Below are positions 15,775 to 26,184 of a stretch of 64,000 nucleotides of DNA, piece by piece (the first letter of the stretch is position 1; each line of letters opens with the position of its first letter). The DNA is from Helicobacter cappadocius (GTDB lineage: Bacteria > Campylobacterota > Campylobacteria > Campylobacterales > Helicobacteraceae). The translations under genes were made by a program, and so were the position numbers. The notes below the pieces were generated by a model. It had not been told where the DNA came from and ran no database searches. It saw only the letters and a program-made list of their open reading frames with translations. The stretch lies in contig NZ_JAUYZK010000009.1 in the NCBI RefSeq assembly GCF_030688855.1, positions 17,642 to 81,641 of the forward strand, written 5' to 3'.

Positions 15775-17622
15775 TTAAGTATTTTTGATAATATAATCAA
15801 CAGCACTTGAAGAGTCTAAGCCTATAGACTTCTCAACCATACCTGTATTACCGTGCGAGATATAAGAATCCTTCACTTCAAAACTATGTAATTTAATTTG
15901 TATATCGTTATCTGCAATGTATTCAAGCAATGCTGAACCAACCCCACCAATTTTATAGCTATCACTAAAAACAAAAGCATAAGAATAAGAATTTAAAATT
16001 TTCTTCAAATCTTTATCTAATGGCTTAAGAAATCTCAAATCCAATAAACCAGCCTCTATCCCACTAGTTTTTAATGATAAATACACTTCATAAGCTCTTC
16101 CAACACCATTTCCATAGCCTATCAATAAAATCTTTCCACCTTCTAGCAAAAGCTCTGATTTACCGATAATAAAATCTTTATTTTCAAAAATTCCATCATT
16201 GATTATAAATTTTCCACGCGGATATCTGAAGGCACACGGAGAAGAGGAGTGATTGGAAGCAAAAAGAATTGCGGATTTTAAAGACGCGTTATCACGGGGG
16301 GCAAAAAGAACCATATTAGGAATGGGACGTAAAAAAGAAATATCCAATAATCCCTGATGTGTTTCTCCATCTTCACCAACAATACCAGCTCTATCAATAG
16401 CAAATCTTACAGGCAAAGACATAATGCCGACATCATGCACAATCTGATCGTATGCACGTTGTAAAAAAGTTGAATAAATACTCACAAATGGCTTAAAACC
16501 CTCCTTTGCCAATGCAGCCATAGAAGTTACGGCATGTTGTTCGGCAATCGCAACATCCCAAAAGCGATTAGGATATTTATCAATTAATGCCCCTAATCCC
16601 GTACCTCCAGGCATTGCAGCAGTAGCACCTACAATTTTTTCATCCTCATTGGCTAGTTCAAGAAGGGTTTGAGAATAAATATCTGTTGGACTCTGAGCAT
16701 TAGTAGCTTTCTTTGAACTTCCTGTATCAAGATCAAATGGACCCACTCCATGCCATTTTTCATACCTTCCCTCTGCAATCTCATACCCCTTACCTTTTGT
16801 AGTTTGAGCATGTATAATCACAGGACATCTCATATCTTTTGCCAAATTTAATGCATGAATAACTTCATCTAAATGATGTCCATTAATAGGACCAATATAA
16901 TTAATACCCATCTCCTCAAATAAAATTCCCGGTGTAATTAACTTAAAAGACTCTTCAAAACGTTTGGCGATATAAGTTGCACTATCTGGCATTTTTTCTA
17001 ATAATTTCTTGATCCTGTCTTTCACAGACTGATACATAGGCCCAGCTATCAAATGTGAAAGATATTTACTAATTGCTCCAATAGGTTTAGCAATGCTCAT
17101 TTCATTGTCATTGAGAATAATAATCATTGGGTATTTTCTATCGCCTAATTCATTTAAGGCTTCATAAACCAATCCCGCGCTCATGCTTCCATCTCCAATA
17201 AGTGCTACAGGGATAGCATTTTTTTTCTGCAGTGCAAAAGCCTTAGCAACGCCCACTCCAAGAGAAATCGAAGTCGAACTATGCCCAGCAATAAAATAGT
17301 CAAAATCTGATTCTGAGGGCTTAATAAATCCACTCATACCTCCAAATTGTCTAAGAGTCTCAAATTCTTTCCATCTATTTGTGATCAATTTGTGTGCATA
17401 AGCTTGATGACTGACATCATAGATAAATGGATTCTCTCTACAATCAAAAACTCGATGCATACCCACGATAAGTTCCACAGCACCCAAAGTAGAGCTCAAA
17501 TGTCCTCCATTTTTACTAACAACTTCTAAAATTCTATGGCGAATATTTTCACAAAGTTCCAACAATGAAGCCATATCCATTGTGGCGAGGTTTGGAAAAC
17601 CTCCCCTAACTATCAAATCCAT
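15775..17622 (-). CDS. dxs: 1-deoxy-D-xylulose-5-phosphate synthase
   Basis: 615 residues. It joins pyruvate and glyceraldehyde 3-phosphate in the first step of the MEP isoprenoid pathway. YDVSHQAYAHKL, FIAGHSSTSISLG, the thiamine-diphosphate motif GDGSMSAGLVYEALNELG with NDNEMSI, and AEQHAVTSMAALA are all present. It starts one base after the fliH stop, and the chain hisC-fliF-fliG-fliH-dxs is a Campylobacterota gene order. Expression is therefore likely tied to flagellar genes by a shared transcript. Confidence 0.96.
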   Translation of the reverse strand: MDLIVRGGFPNLATMDMASLLELCENIRHRILEVVSKNGGHLSSTLGAVELIVGMHRVFDCRENPFIYDVSHQAYAHKLITNRWKEFETLRQFGGMSGFIKPSESDFDYFIAGHSSTSISLGVGVAKAFALQKKNAIPVALIGDGSMSAGLVYEALNELGDRKYPMIIILNDNEMSIAKPIGAISKYLSHLIAGPMYQSVKDRIKKLLEKMPDSATYIAKRFEESFKLITPGILFEEMGINYIGPINGHHLDEVIHALNLAKDMRCPVIIHAQTTKGKGYEIAEGRYEKWHGVGPFDLDTGSSKKATNAQSPTDIYSQTLLELANEDEKIVGATAAMPGGTGLGALIDKYPNRFWDVAIAEQHAVTSMAALAKEGFKPFVSIYSTFLQRAYDQIVHDVGIMSLPVRFAIDRAGIVGEDGETHQGLLDISFLRPIPNMVLFAPRDNASLKSAILFASNHSSSPCAFRYPRGKFIINDGIFENKDFIIGKSELLLEGGKILLIGYGNGVGRAYEVYLSLKTSGIEAGLLDLRFLKPLDKDLKKILNSYSYAFVFSDSYKIGGVGSALLEYIADNDIQIKLHSFEVKDSYISHGNTGMVEKSIGLDSSSAVDYIIKNT

Positions 17623-17623
17623 T

Positions 17624-18436
17624 CTATGCTCTCAGATTATCTAATACGCTCTGTTTAAGCGTCCTATAACGGGTCATAATATTTCCATCAATATTACCAT
17701 TACTACAAGTGATAACAACTCCGCCTTTTGAAATTGCATCACTAGGCTCAAGTTTTATTTTTTGAGAATCCTTGAGATTCTCATTCAAATATGGATAGTC
17801 ATTTGTATTTACCTTAATATGTATATCAGTGGCATCTACAATACTTGATAAAAGCTCTTTTGCTAGTGCAAGAGCTACTTTTTGACTGCTTGAATCTATT
17901 TCTTTAACGATAACTTCTTTAGCTATATCTACGGCAATTCCACTAAGCTCTTTTTCTAATTCTTCAAGATGAGATTGAGATCTTTTCATTTCAGTATCCA
18001 ATGCAATAGCAGATTGAATCAGAGTTGTTTTCTCTTTTTCAATCATATCAAGCATTTCTTTTTTTGCTTTTTCTTCTCCCTCTTTAATTCCATCTTTATA
18101 TCCATCATTGCGTGCACCAGCAACTCTTTCTTCGATTTCAAGCTGTTGTTTTTCAAATTGAATTTGAAGCTTAGCAAGAGAGCTAGAAAGTTCGTCTGTT
18201 TTTTGCAAAAGTCTTTCAATCAGATCCTTTTCCAATGAATTTGAATTTTTTTTGGCCTCTTGAATGTCTTGAGAGCTATTTGGATTTGGAGCAGATGACT
18301 GGATGATACTTACTGTCTCATCAATATCATCACTTTTATTTTTAATAATAGATTTAAATTCATATCTCTGAACATTATGCTTTGATAATTCATTTTTAGC
18401 AATCAAATTTTCTTCTTCAAAATTACTCAACAACAT
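17624..18436 (-). CDS. fliH: flagellar assembly protein FliH
   Basis: 270 residues. FliH binds and restrains the export ATPase FliI and links it to the C-ring. The middle (about 70-160) is a long charged coiled coil (LQIQFEKQQLEIEERVAG, DGIKEGEEKAKKEM), and the C-terminal 100 residues resemble the FliH/AtpB-delta-like domain (IAVDIAKEVIVKEI). Its first 14 bases overlap the end of fliG. Identification relies on coiled-coil form plus position; sequence conservation of FliH is always weak. Confidence 0.85.
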   Translation of the reverse strand: MLLSNFEEENLIAKNELSKHNVQRYEFKSIIKNKSDDIDETVSIIQSSAPNPNSSQDIQEAKKNSNSLEKDLIERLLQKTDELSSSLAKLQIQFEKQQLEIEERVAGARNDGYKDGIKEGEEKAKKEMLDMIEKEKTTLIQSAIALDTEMKRSQSHLEELEKELSGIAVDIAKEVIVKEIDSSSQKVALALAKELLSSIVDATDIHIKVNTNDYPYLNENLKDSQKIKLEPSDAISKGGVVITCSNGNIDGNIMTRYRTLKQSVLDNLRA

Positions 18437-19454
18437 CTTCTTCCTCTCCTATTTGGATAAGTCCCTGTTCAGACAAGGATTGCACAACTTCCACAATTTT
18501 ACGTTGAGCACTTTCAACATCTTTTACTTTTACAGCTCCTAAAAATTGCATTTCTTCCACAAATTGCTCACTTGCACGCGTACTCATATTATCTAAGAAC
18601 TTCTGTTTAAGTTCATCAGGTGAGGATTTCAACGCCAAGATCAAATCCTTCTTGTCAGCAATTTTAAGAATCTCTCTAATGGCATTTTTATCAAGTTTAG
18701 AAATATCCTCAAAGGTAAACATCATTTCTTTTATTTCACTCGCAAGTTGCTCATCGATCTGTTCGATATAGGAAATAGTCGCTTTTGCTGCTTTTTGACC
18801 AAGTCTATTAAACATCTCTGCAACGGCTCTAGGACCACCAACTTCAACTTTATAACTAGTAAGAGATTCGAGTTTATTTTCCAATACAGTTGAAACTCTT
18901 TTAACAACATTAGGGGAAATATCGCCTAAATTTGCCATTCTAATTGAAATCTCTGCACGCATGTCATCTTGAAAATATCCTAAAGTCTCAGCTGCACTTG
19001 AAGAGTCCATATGGGCAAGAATAAGTGCGATAGTTTGAGGATGTTCATTCACAATAAAATCTGCAAGTTGTTGAGGTCTAACTTTCATTAAATAAGAGAA
19101 GTTTTTTGTAGATTGCATACTCTTGGCAAGTTTGTCTAAAACTTTTTTAGCTTCCTCTGGTCCTAATGTTTTATTTAAGAGTTCTCTAGCATAGTCCAAT
19201 CCACCACTATTGATATATTGATTGGACTGAAATATTGCATAAAACTCTTCCAAAACTGCTCCACCAATAGCCTTATCAGTGCCATTTAGTTGCATTATCT
19301 GCTTACTGATTTCTGTAATACTATCAATATCTAAATGTCTAAAAACTTCACTTGTAGAATCTTCCCCGACCTGAATGAGTAAAATAGCAATTTTTTCTGC
19401 CATAGAAAGTTCATCGTATTGAGCTCTTTGTTTGGAACTAAGTTTTGAAGCCAT
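18423..19454 (-). CDS. fliG: flagellar motor switch protein FliG
   Basis: 343 residues, the normal length. FliG sits on the MS-ring and carries torque from the stator. N-terminal MAEKIAILLIQVGEDSTSEV, the middle EHPQTIALILAHM (EHPQ motif) and the C-terminal torque segment (FEDISKLDKNAIREIL) are typical. It lies nine bases downstream of fliF and overlaps fliH. Confidence 0.96.
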   Translation of the reverse strand: MASKLSSKQRAQYDELSMAEKIAILLIQVGEDSTSEVFRHLDIDSITEISKQIMQLNGTDKAIGGAVLEEFYAIFQSNQYINSGGLDYARELLNKTLGPEEAKKVLDKLAKSMQSTKNFSYLMKVRPQQLADFIVNEHPQTIALILAHMDSSSAAETLGYFQDDMRAEISIRMANLGDISPNVVKRVSTVLENKLESLTSYKVEVGGPRAVAEMFNRLGQKAAKATISYIEQIDEQLASEIKEMMFTFEDISKLDKNAIREILKIADKKDLILALKSSPDELKQKFLDNMSTRASEQFVEEMQFLGAVKVKDVESAQRKIVEVVQSLSEQGLIQIGEEEDVVE

Positions 19455-19463
19455 TATCTACTC

Positions 19464-21161
19464 CTATGACCTATTTTCAGGACTAATCTCATCTTTTATC
19501 AATGTCTTGAACAAAGCGGCAATCTCTTCAGGTTTTTCTTCGATGCTGCTCTTTATTTTTTCAAGCAAAACATCATATTTTACTTCATCTTCACTAAAAT
19601 CACTACTGAGTCCAAGCTGATCTTCGACACGTTTTCTAATCTCGCTAAATTTATTGAGATCTCCATCATCCTCGTCATTGATTTCAAACAATGATTCGAT
19701 CTTATCTTCTTCATTTTCCTGAACTTCCAACATCCGTTCAGCAAATGGAGAAATAATTTTCTTGTAAAAAATAAATATCACCACAGCCACTAGAACATAT
19801 TTCAAAAGTGGCATAAATGGCCCCAGATATTTCTCAACATCTGCAGAAAACTTTTCAAAACCAGTCAATGGAACATAATTTTCTGTTTTTGCATCAAATT
19901 CAAAATTACTTACGGCCACATCATCGCCTCTTTGTGCGGAATAACCTATAGCCTGTTTAACTAAAGAGTCAATCTTCTGCATTTCCTCTGTGCTTAAGGG
20001 AACATATTCTATGTTTTCGGTTCCATCTTTGCTAACTTTTTTATATTTACCATCTACAACTACAGCTGCACTCAAACGAGATAAGACTCCAAACTCTCCT
20101 TTGATTTCACTAACCGTTTTCCCCACTTCATAGTTCGTTGTATTTTGTGATTTTTCATATTTTTCTTTAGCGTTGTTGTCATCGAGTCCTTGAACAGGAC
20201 CTATGTTACTTACAGCTCCCGGTACTCCTCCGATTTGTTTGGGCTGTGCTCCTTCTCGTTTCTCTTCTAAATTTTGCTCACTTCGCACAACATTGTTTGG
20301 ATCATAAGTTTCTTTTGTACTTTTTTTCTGACTAAAATCAAAATCAGCATTTACTCTAGCAACTACCTTGTCTTTGCCGCCCACAATAGGTGAAAGAATA
20401 TTGATAATTTTGTTCTCTAAAATATTTTCAAAATTTTGTTTATATTTTAGCTGTGTGGCAGCAAGCTCTTTAGATGTAGTAAAATCATCACCCTCTCCTA
20501 ATGGTTCGCCATCTTCATCTACAAGTTTTACATTTTCTGGAGTAAGTTTAGTAACTGATGCAGCGACAAGGTTTTTAATACCCATAATCTGTGGTGTTGT
20601 CAAACGCATATTTGGTTTTATTTTTAACATAACTGAGGCAGTTGGAGGAACTTCTTTACTTACAAAAACAGAGTCTTTTGGAATGGCGATATGAACATTA
20701 GCTTTCTCTATAGGATTAAGACTCTCGATAGTGCGAGATAACTCTCCTTCTGTTGCACGTATAAATTTAATTTTTTGATCAAAATCTGTAGCACCAAAAT
20801 CTTTGACATCAAAAATCTCAAAACCAACCTTGCTACTTTTGGGAATACCCTGTGTTGCAAGAGCTATTCTCTCTTCATAAACCTTATCTCTAGGAATAAG
20901 AATGGTATCTTCTTTGGGAACTTTATACGGAATTTGATTCTGTTGCAAATATTGTAAAATTAAGGCATTATCGCTTGGATTCATTCCTTCAAACAAAACA
21001 GCATAACTTCCATCTTTTCGCTTTTCTCCAATGGGAAAAATCAATAAAAATACCAAAAATGCGACAATCAAAACAGTCGCACCCAAAATTACTATTTTTT
21101 GTTTTTTATTAAGCTTGGTAAAAAATTTACTTATCTGTTGAAATAGAGCCTTGATATCCAA
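19464..21161 (-). CDS. fliF: flagellar MS-ring protein FliF
   Basis: 565 residues with two membrane helices, about 25-47 (ILGATVLIVAFLVFLLI) and about 445-465 (YVLVAVVIFIFYKKI). Periplasmic ring-building motifs lie between them, with segments such as ATEGELSRTIESL and VHIAIPKDSVF. The acidic C-terminal tail (about 480-565) is cytoplasmic and binds FliG. It forms the MS-ring and export-gate housing of the flagellum. fliG follows immediately. Confidence 0.95.
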   Translation of the reverse strand: MDIKALFQQISKFFTKLNKKQKIVILGATVLIVAFLVFLLIFPIGEKRKDGSYAVLFEGMNPSDNALILQYLQQNQIPYKVPKEDTILIPRDKVYEERIALATQGIPKSSKVGFEIFDVKDFGATDFDQKIKFIRATEGELSRTIESLNPIEKANVHIAIPKDSVFVSKEVPPTASVMLKIKPNMRLTTPQIMGIKNLVAASVTKLTPENVKLVDEDGEPLGEGDDFTTSKELAATQLKYKQNFENILENKIINILSPIVGGKDKVVARVNADFDFSQKKSTKETYDPNNVVRSEQNLEEKREGAQPKQIGGVPGAVSNIGPVQGLDDNNAKEKYEKSQNTTNYEVGKTVSEIKGEFGVLSRLSAAVVVDGKYKKVSKDGTENIEYVPLSTEEMQKIDSLVKQAIGYSAQRGDDVAVSNFEFDAKTENYVPLTGFEKFSADVEKYLGPFMPLLKYVLVAVVIFIFYKKIISPFAERMLEVQENEEDKIESLFEINDEDDGDLNKFSEIRKRVEDQLGLSSDFSEDEVKYDVLLEKIKSSIEEKPEEIAALFKTLIKDEISPENRS

Positions 21162-21204
21162 TTTTATCCTCTGATATTTTTAATTTACTTTAACAAAAAT
21201 TTGC

Positions 21205-22317
21205 TTATAGTTTGTGTTTCGATGAAAAAAATTCTTGCAACAATTCAAGCACTCTGTTATTTTGATCGGCTCGTCCAATAGTTATCCTAATAGCATTAAT
21301 GCCATAAGACTTGAGATTTCTAATAATCACTCCTTTTTTCAAAAGCCAATCACACACTTGAGTGCTAGAATATTTTTCTTCCAAAACAAATGTGATGAAA
21401 TTTCCCCATGAAGGAATAAACTCTATTGAATTTTCAATCGCAAAAGCTTCGTATCGAAGCATTTCCTTGAGTACAGCTGAAACACTAGATTGAACAAAAA
21501 CCTGATCTTTAATAGCCTCATGTGCGGCATCCAAGCTTAAAATACCGATATTAAAAGGTGGTCGGAGCTTAGAGAGTGCTTTGATAATCTCAGGATGTGC
21601 TAGTCCATATCCAATACGCATACCTCCAAGACCATATGCCTTTGAAAAGGTGCCTAAGTAAATAACATTTTCAAATTTTTCCAAAAGCTCTTTTGGTTCA
21701 ATTGCCTTGTTTTTATCTTTTGATTTTGCAAACTCTTGATAAGCACCATCTATGACTACTAGAGTTTCTTTTGATGTTTGTGAAATGAGGTTAAACACAG
21801 CATCTTTATCCAAACATTCTCCAAGCGGGTTATTTGGCACACATAAAAAAACAACTTCAGGTTTATGTTCATCATAAAGAGAACTGAATTCGTTTACATC
21901 GTGATGATTACTAGATGTTTTTATGACTTTTGCTCCGACTTGCTTAGCATAAATCTCATACATGGCAAAAGTAACTTTTGCCATCAAGACCTTCGTATTA
22001 GGTCTACATTTCGCACGGATACAAAACTCTATGACTTGATCGCTACCTGCACCTATGATGATATTATTTGATTTGATATTATATTTATGGGCAATAGCAT
22101 CTTTAAGCTCAAACATCGAATCATCAGGATAAAAACTAGCCTTTTTTGCACCCGAGATGATGGCATCATTTACTTTTGGAGAATAACCAAAAGGATTTTC
22201 ATTACTGCCTAATTTAATAACATCTTCTGGTTTGATTCCAAACTCTCGAACAAGAAGCTCAACAGGCTTTCCTGCTTCATAATTTACAATATCATCTAAC
22301 TCTTGGTTGAAATTCAT
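21205..22317 (-). CDS. hisC: histidinol-phosphate aminotransferase
   Basis: 370 residues, PLP fold type [14 protein letters not shown] at the N terminus and [19 protein letters not shown], with the PLP lysine, identify HisC. It converts imidazole-acetol phosphate to histidinol phosphate using glutamate. It is the first gene of the hisC-fliFGH-dxs chain, with fliF starting 43 bases later, as in Campylobacter jejuni. HisC-like enzymes can also act on aromatic amino acids, which sequence alone does not exclude. Confidence 0.93.
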   Translation of the reverse strand: MNFNQELDDIVNYEAGKPVELLVREFGIKPEDVIKLGSNENPFGYSPKVNDAIISGAKKASFYPDDSMFELKDAIAHKYNIKSNNIIIGAGSDQVIEFCIRAKCRPNTKVLMAKVTFAMYEIYAKQVGAKVIKTSSNHHDVNEFSSLYDEHKPEVVFLCVPNNPLGECLDKDAVFNLISQTSKETLVVIDGAYQEFAKSKDKNKAIEPKELLEKFENVIYLGTFSKAYGLGGMRIGYGLAHPEIIKALSKLRPPFNIGILSLDAAHEAIKDQVFVQSSVSAVLKEMLRYEAFAIENSIEFIPSWGNFITFVLEEKYSSTQVCDWLLKKGVIIRNLKSYGINAIRITIGRADQNNRVLELLQEFFSSKHKL

Positions 22318-22342
22318 TTAAACCTTCTTGATAGCTTTTGTG

Positions 22343-22348
22343 ATTATA
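22343..22348 (-). promoter_or_regulatory. candidate -10 element of hisC-fliF-dxs operon
   Basis: TATAAT on the minus strand, about 26 bases before the hisC start. It lies in an 85-base gap (22318-22402) between hisC and the restriction-island scar, so it is the likely promoter for the hisC-fliFGH-dxs transcript. It is vegetative in form; there is no GG-N10-GC sigma-54 pattern in the gap. Confidence 0.5.
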
Positions 22349-22402
22349 GATTGTATCTAAAAATCACATAAAAATTGGAATATTTTAAGGATAATTGGAT
22401 GT

Positions 22403-22702
22403 CTATTTTGTTTTCTTTATAATTTCAAATTTTTTGAAATACTCATCAATCTCTTCTCGCATTTCTCTGCCTACTTCCTCAAAAGCATCTAAAAGTACTT
22501 CATAGCTACCAATCCCGCCAATAAAATCCCAAAATTCGGCAGCAACTTTGAGTTCGTATTCCAAATCAAGCATTCCTGCCATAGTCCATCTTTCATAAGG
22601 TTTTGGTTCATAGGGATTATAGGGAATGGCTATGAGTGTATGAATATTCATATTTGGATTATTGTATGCAAAACTAGCTATCCAAGTAAGAAGACGTACC
22701 AT
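22403..22702 (-). pseudogene. remnant of a TdeIII-family type II restriction endonuclease (C-terminal part)
   Basis: About 99 codons in a frame different from the preceding methyltransferase. HTLIAIPYNPYEPKPYERW, then GMLDLEYELKVAAEFWDFIG and a glutamate-rich tail (EEVGREMREEIDEYF) are characteristic of the C-terminal portion of TdeIII-like nucleases. The N-terminal two thirds, with the expected catalytic core, are missing. The fragment overlaps the end of the methyltransferase gene by 29 bases and has no plausible ribosome site. It looks like the remains of a nuclease gene after a deletion. The family call is from recalled sequence pattern. Confidence 0.6.
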
Positions 22703-23894
22703 TTTTGAATATTTTTTCACTTTCAAGCACAGCAGAGAGATTTTTAACAATACTAATTCTATGATCATCAAAATTGTTCAATAAACTATGAACATCACTA
22801 TGTGTCTGAATAAGAAAGGATTTTTGTGATTTTTTTATTTTTATTGCTTGTTGCAATTTTTGATAAGCGTCATAAAGACTTTCATTTTCCTTTTGAATTT
22901 TGATAAGAATGGGAGCATTATTAAATTGTTGTTTTAATATAGCATCAATACCGTTATTTCTCTGCACGGGGATAAATTCAACACCAAATAAATATTTTTC
23001 TAAATCTATTTGTTGATTTAAAAAATAATCCCTACCTTTATGTAAAACTACAGAATGAGTTTTAATAGGGTTTTCTAGTCTCTCTTTAGTGATTTTTACT
23101 GCCTCTTGAGAGATGTCAATACCTATAAAGTTCCTATTGTTAAGTTTTGCAGCCAAAAGGGTTGTACCACTACCGCAAAAAGGATCTAAAATTAAGTCGC
23201 CATGACTACTTGCAATTTTAATGATTCTTTCCAAAAGAGCAATGGGTTTTTGCGTCGGATATTGAATTCTTTCCTTTGCTTTAGGATTAAGATAAGGGAT
23301 ATCCCATACATCGCTCAATGGAACACCCTTTTTACACTCGCTAATTATAACTTCTCCCTTAGAATCTTTTGCGTAAATACTTTTGCCAAACTCATCTCTT
23401 TTTCTTTGTTGCAAGATTTGATCAATATTTGTAGCAGGCGAATAATCTTGATAAATAAAATTAAATTTAAAATTTTTACTTTTAGAATAAAAATAGATAT
23501 TTTGATGATTTCTTAAAAGTCCCTTTTTGGAATTTGACCAACGCTTATAAGTCCATATAATTTCAGATTGAAAATTTTGAAATCCAAAAACAGAATCAAG
23601 CAATAAACGCACAATGTGATTTGCATTTATATCACAATGCACAAAAATTGAACCCGTATTTTTTAAAATTCTTTGAAATTCGACAAATCTTAAAAAAAGA
23701 AAATCGGCATATTCATCACAGTTTTTCCAATTATCATTAAAACTTAAGATTTTACTCCTATCTTTTGTTGTTTGTTTTTGAATTTTGTTAGTGAAAAATG
23801 GCGGATCAAGATAAATCAAATCTATGATACCCGAATCAATATTCTTTGTTATATCTAAACAGTCGCCAAAAATTACAGAATTCTTATTCATCAC
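22674..23894 (-). CDS. site-specific DNA methyltransferase (amino-methyltransferase, probable adenine-N6)
   Basis: 406 residues. LIYLDPPFFTNKIQ carries the catalytic motif DPPF (near residue 30), and DLILDPFCGSGTTLLAA is the AdoMet-binding motif I, placed after motif IV as in beta-class enzymes. NYIHVN-type segments are replaced by SIFVHCDINANHI. Residues 300-395 form an extra C-terminal domain (FIPVQRNNGIDAILK) found in many such enzymes. DPPF rather than SPPY favours adenine N6 over cytosine N4. Its start overlaps the ApaLI-like nuclease by 11 bases, so the two form one unit. The last residues run into the nuclease scar in another frame, so the C terminus may have been altered. Confidence 0.85.
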   Translation of the reverse strand: MMNKNSVIFGDCLDITKNIDSGIIDLIYLDPPFFTNKIQKQTTKDRSKILSFNDNWKNCDEYADFLFLRFVEFQRILKNTGSIFVHCDINANHIVRLLLDSVFGFQNFQSEIIWTYKRWSNSKKGLLRNHQNIYFYSKSKNFKFNFIYQDYSPATNIDQILQQRKRDEFGKSIYAKDSKGEVIISECKKGVPLSDVWDIPYLNPKAKERIQYPTQKPIALLERIIKIASSHGDLILDPFCGSGTTLLAAKLNNRNFIGIDISQEAVKITKERLENPIKTHSVVLHKGRDYFLNQQIDLEKYLFGVEFIPVQRNNGIDAILKQQFNNAPILIKIQKENESLYDAYQKLQQAIKIKKSQKSFLIQTHSDVHSLLNNFDDHRISIVKNLSAVLESEKIFKNGTSSYLDS

Positions 23895-24510
23895 TCTTCT
23901 CTTTTGCTATTTTTTCCAAAATCTCTTTTAAATTAATATTGGTCTGTAATTCTATATACTCCCAAGCTTCATCACAACAATAATAATACCCACCAATTCC
24001 CAAATAGAGCGTTTTTAATGCCTGTTGAATTTTCATAGCCTGTTGCCTATTAGGGTAATAAAACATAATTCTAACAGGTATAAATCCTGCATTTTTAATA
24101 ACCTGAATTCTTGTATGTTCTTTTGTAATATGATCACCATCTGTTGTGGCATCTCTCCATTTAATTTCTATAGCATTCGTGCCACAAAGACAATCAATCT
24201 CAAAAGTTTTAGGTCGATTACCTAAAGTATTCGGGATTTTCAATGAACCTGAATCATTAAAAGCATATTTAAAACATAATTTTGTGGCAGATTCCAAAAA
24301 ACTTCCCGCGTATTTATATAAAAATCGTCCTTTGTTTTGATATTGATCAATTAATAATCCTTCGTTATCACTAATTCCTAGCACTTGGTAAATTAAAAAA
24401 TGTGACAAATCATCATTTTCCATCTCTAATTTTCTTAATTGAAGTTGTTCGGTAAGTTTAAGTGAATATTTATTTGCAAGTTGCCTTATTTCAACTTCTA
24501 TATCTTGCAT
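23884..24510 (-). CDS. ApaLI-like type II restriction endonuclease
   Basis: 208 residues. NRPKTFEIDCLCG followed by AIEIKWRDATTDGDHITKEHTRI is a PD-(D/E)XK-like core (E-x-K in EIKW), and the sequence IPVRIMFYYPNRQQAMKIQ with GGYYYC is the pattern of the ApaLI-like nuclease family as I recall it. ApaLI cuts GTGCAC; whether this enzyme has that specificity is not predictable. AAGGAG lies before ATG 24510, only 41 bases after guaA on the same strand. The partner methyltransferase follows with an 11-base overlap. Confidence 0.7.
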   Translation of the reverse strand: MQDIEVEIRQLANKYSLKLTEQLQLRKLEMENDDLSHFLIYQVLGISDNEGLLIDQYQNKGRFLYKYAGSFLESATKLCFKYAFNDSGSLKIPNTLGNRPKTFEIDCLCGTNAIEIKWRDATTDGDHITKEHTRIQVIKNAGFIPVRIMFYYPNRQQAMKIQQALKTLYLGIGGYYYCCDEAWEYIELQTNINLKEILEKIAKEKSDE

Positions 24511-24551
24511 ACTTTTTTATACTCCTTTTTACCAATCGTAATTTTATAATA

Positions 24552-26099
24552 TTACTCCCACTCGATAGTCCCAGGTGGTTTGGAAGTAATATCATATACT
24601 ACGCGATTGATTCCTTCTACTTCATTAATAATACGATTAGAAATATTTTCTAAAAGCTGGTGTGGCAAATGTGCAAAAGTCGCACTCATTCCATCAATAG
24701 CCTCTACAGCTCGAACACAAATTGTATTATCATAAGTTCGATTATCTCCCATCACACCTACTGATCTGACATTCAGGAGTACGCAAAAAGCTTGCCATAC
24801 TTTATCATAATACCCACTCCTATTAAGTTCATCCAAAAAAATCACATCAGCCTTGCGTAAAAGATCTAAATCTACCTTATTCACTTCTCCCATTATTCGT
24901 ATGGCTAGACCAGGTCCGGGAAATGGATGTCTCATCAGCATTTCTTCAGGCATTCCAAGTTCTCTTCCTAATGCCCTCACCTCATCTTTAAAAAGTTCTC
25001 TTAATGGCTCAATCAATTCAAATTTCATCCATTCAGGAAGCCCTCCTACATTATGGTGAGATTTGATGGTTTTACTTGGTCCTTTTACACTCACAGACTC
25101 AATAACATCTGGATAAAGCGTACCTTGTGCAAGATATTTAATCTCTCCATTTGTATTGTATTTTTTAGCCTCTCTTTCAAAAACCTCAATAAAAGTCTCT
25201 CCGATAATCTTGCGCTTTGTTTCTGGATCGCATACCCCTGCTAATCTATCTAAAAACAACTCACTTGCATCAACTACCACAAGAGGAACTCCTAGATTTT
25301 GGGCAAACATCTTTTCTACGGCTTCACGTTCACCCGCTCTTAAAAGCCCATGATCTACAAAAACAGGAACAAGCCTATCGCCAATAGCACGATAAAGAAG
25401 CGTAGCAACCACACTAGAATCCACACCTCCGCTGACACCACAGAGAACCTTCCCGTCCGCAGCTATCTGGGCAAGTTTTTTGATCTCATTTTGGGCAAAA
25501 TTTTTCATATTCCACTCTGGGTTTGCTCCACAAATATTATGTGCAAAATTAAATAGATACTTCCCGCCTTCTTTAGAGTGAGCTACTTCTGGATGAAACT
25601 GCACAGCATAAATCTTTTTTTCCTTATTCTGCACAGCCGCATAAGGAGAATTCAAGCTTTTTGCAACTGCTTGAAATCCTTTTCCTAGCACCTCAACCCT
25701 GTCACCATGGCTCATCCATACGATCTCACCATCTTTGCAGTCCTTAAACAACTCACACTCACTCACAATGTCTAAATTTGCCTTTCCATATTCGTGTGCA
25801 AGTGCTTTTTCTACCTTGCCATCAAAATAATCCATCAAATACTGCATTCCATAGCAAATTCCAAGTATTGGCAATCCAAGATTAAAAATTTCAGTATTGG
25901 GTTTATAGGCATCTTCTTCATACACACTTGCAGGACCACCGCTCAAAATAATTCCTTTTGGTTTTCTTGATCTAATTGCCTCTATCTTTTCAAAATACGG
26001 AACAATCTCTGCATAAATACCAAATTCGCGCAACCTTCTTGCAATGAGCTGGGTAAATTGACTCCCAAAATCCAAAACCAAAATATCTACATTGCCCAA
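24552..26099 (-). CDS. guaA: GMP synthase (glutamine-hydrolysing)
   Basis: 515 residues. It aminates XMP to GMP. The N-terminal class I amidotransferase domain (1-190) has GICYGMQYL with the catalytic cysteine. The ATP pyrophosphatase domain follows, with [13 protein letters not shown], and a C-terminal dimer domain ends in KPPGTIEWE. The start is a TTG with AAGGAG six bases upstream; the next in-frame ATG would remove the first strand. The restriction-modification genes follow on the same strand and may be partly read through from it. Confidence 0.97.
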   Translation of the reverse strand: MGNVDILVLDFGSQFTQLIARRLREFGIYAEIVPYFEKIEAIRSRKPKGIILSGGPASVYEEDAYKPNTEIFNLGLPILGICYGMQYLMDYFDGKVEKALAHEYGKANLDIVSECELFKDCKDGEIVWMSHGDRVEVLGKGFQAVAKSLNSPYAAVQNKEKKIYAVQFHPEVAHSKEGGKYLFNFAHNICGANPEWNMKNFAQNEIKKLAQIAADGKVLCGVSGGVDSSVVATLLYRAIGDRLVPVFVDHGLLRAGEREAVEKMFAQNLGVPLVVVDASELFLDRLAGVCDPETKRKIIGETFIEVFEREAKKYNTNGEIKYLAQGTLYPDVIESVSVKGPSKTIKSHHNVGGLPEWMKFELIEPLRELFKDEVRALGRELGMPEEMLMRHPFPGPGLAIRIMGEVNKVDLDLLRKADVIFLDELNRSGYYDKVWQAFCVLLNVRSVGVMGDNRTYDNTICVRAVEAIDGMSATFAHLPHQLLENISNRIINEVEGINRVVYDITSKPPGTIEWE

Positions 26100-26125
26100 A
26101 TCTCACTCCTTAAAAAATAATTACA

Positions 26126-26131
26126 ATTATA
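26126..26131 (-). promoter_or_regulatory. candidate -10 element of guaA
   Basis: TATAAT on the minus strand, 27 bases before the TTG start of guaA, in the 85-base gap below thiL. No clear -35. Confidence 0.5.
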
Positions 26132-26184
26132 TAATCTTTGCACCCAGATTCAAATAACTATCTTATGCAATATTTGAAAATCTT

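Noticed and set aside
22343..22348. A sigma-54 or sigma-28 flagellar promoter before hisC-fliF
   Set aside because: The gap has a vegetative TATAAT and no GG-N10-GC or TAAA-N15-GCCGATAA pattern.
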